DNA from: Bacteroidales bacterium
GTDB lineage: Bacteria > Bacteroidota > Bacteroidia > Bacteroidales > P3
Reading direction: 5' to 3'
Assembly: GCA_021443125.1 (NCBI GenBank)
Contig: JABUUQ010000002.1
Coordinates: forward strand, 811,960 to 817,945
DNA: 5,986 nucleotides
The first letter of the stretch is position 1, and the number at the start of each line of letters is the position of its first letter. The translations under genes were made by a program, and so were the position numbers. The notes beneath the pieces are model-generated. The model saw only the letters and a program-made list of their open reading frames with translations. It was not told the origin of the DNA and did no database searches. Positions 5,960 to 5,986 of this stretch are shown piece by piece.

Positions 5960-5986
5960 TTAGTTTCTTGCTCTAATGCACTTGCT
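5960..5986 (-). CDS. Probable C-terminal end of a convergent gene (eight residues visible)
   Basis: Reading leftward from the right edge, codons 5986-5963 give SKCIRARN, followed by TAA at 5962-5960. The stop lies 25 nt before the terminator stem, the expected spacing for the end of a gene. The other two minus frames fit less well: one stops at once and the other reads through the terminator. Too little is visible to name a product. Confidence 0.4.
   Translation of the reverse strand, partial: SKCIRARN

Noticed and set aside
5895..5985. Alternative minus-strand frame through the right-hand terminator (ending FSCK)
   Set aside because: It would run through the terminator stem and its U-tract. 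The frame ending at 5960 fits the gene-stop-terminator order better.
1..5986. CRISPR arrays, insertion sequences, phage or defence genes
   Set aside because: No spaced repeats, transposase motifs, terminal inverted repeats with target duplications or defence-protein motifs were seen. All long frames are accounted for by housekeeping genes.

Overview
The window looks like ordinary chromosomal housekeeping DNA from a member of the Bacteroidota, probably Bacteroidales. The DNA is AT-rich. Gene starts lack clear Shine-Dalgarno sequences and sit behind A/T-rich leaders. Two divergent promoters carry the TAnnTTTG -7 element typical of this phylum. The protein sequences, above all TsaD, MeaB and PriA, also read as Bacteroidota-like. 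I assign this by motif and by familiarity with the families, without a database search.

Layout: (1) 1-693, minus strand: the N-terminal 231 residues of TsaD (tRNA t6A synthesis), cut by the left window edge. (2) 694-1030: a divergent intergenic region of 337 bp. It has promoter-like elements facing both ways, a 14-bp AT-rich inverted repeat, a second imperfect hairpin and a short tandem repeat, but no credible gene. (3) 1031-5850, plus strand: four closely spaced genes that probably form one operon. They are a YdfG-type short-chain dehydrogenase, the methylmalonyl-CoA mutase-associated GTPase MeaB, a small META/HslJ-domain lipoprotein, and the replication-restart helicase PriA. The gaps are 32 nt, 4 nt and a 1-nt stop/start overlap (TAATG). 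(4) 5851-5986: a stem-loop whose U-tract lies on the minus strand, preceded on that strand by what is probably the last eight codons of a convergent gene running off the right edge.

The four operon genes do not form one pathway. YdfG-type enzymes reduce malonic semialdehyde and oxidise 3-hydroxy acids, and MeaB protects methylmalonyl-CoA mutase in the succinate-propionate route. A loose metabolic link between those two is therefore conceivable. The lipoprotein and PriA are unrelated to that theme, so the cluster is best read as a mixed housekeeping operon.

I found no novel defence, mobile or biosynthetic system here. The points most worth a second look are two substitutions at normally conserved residues (NKxE instead of NKxD in the MeaB G4 motif, and Asp for the catalytic-tetrad Asn in the dehydrogenase), the structured intergenic region, and a possible surface-export signal in the lipoprotein.
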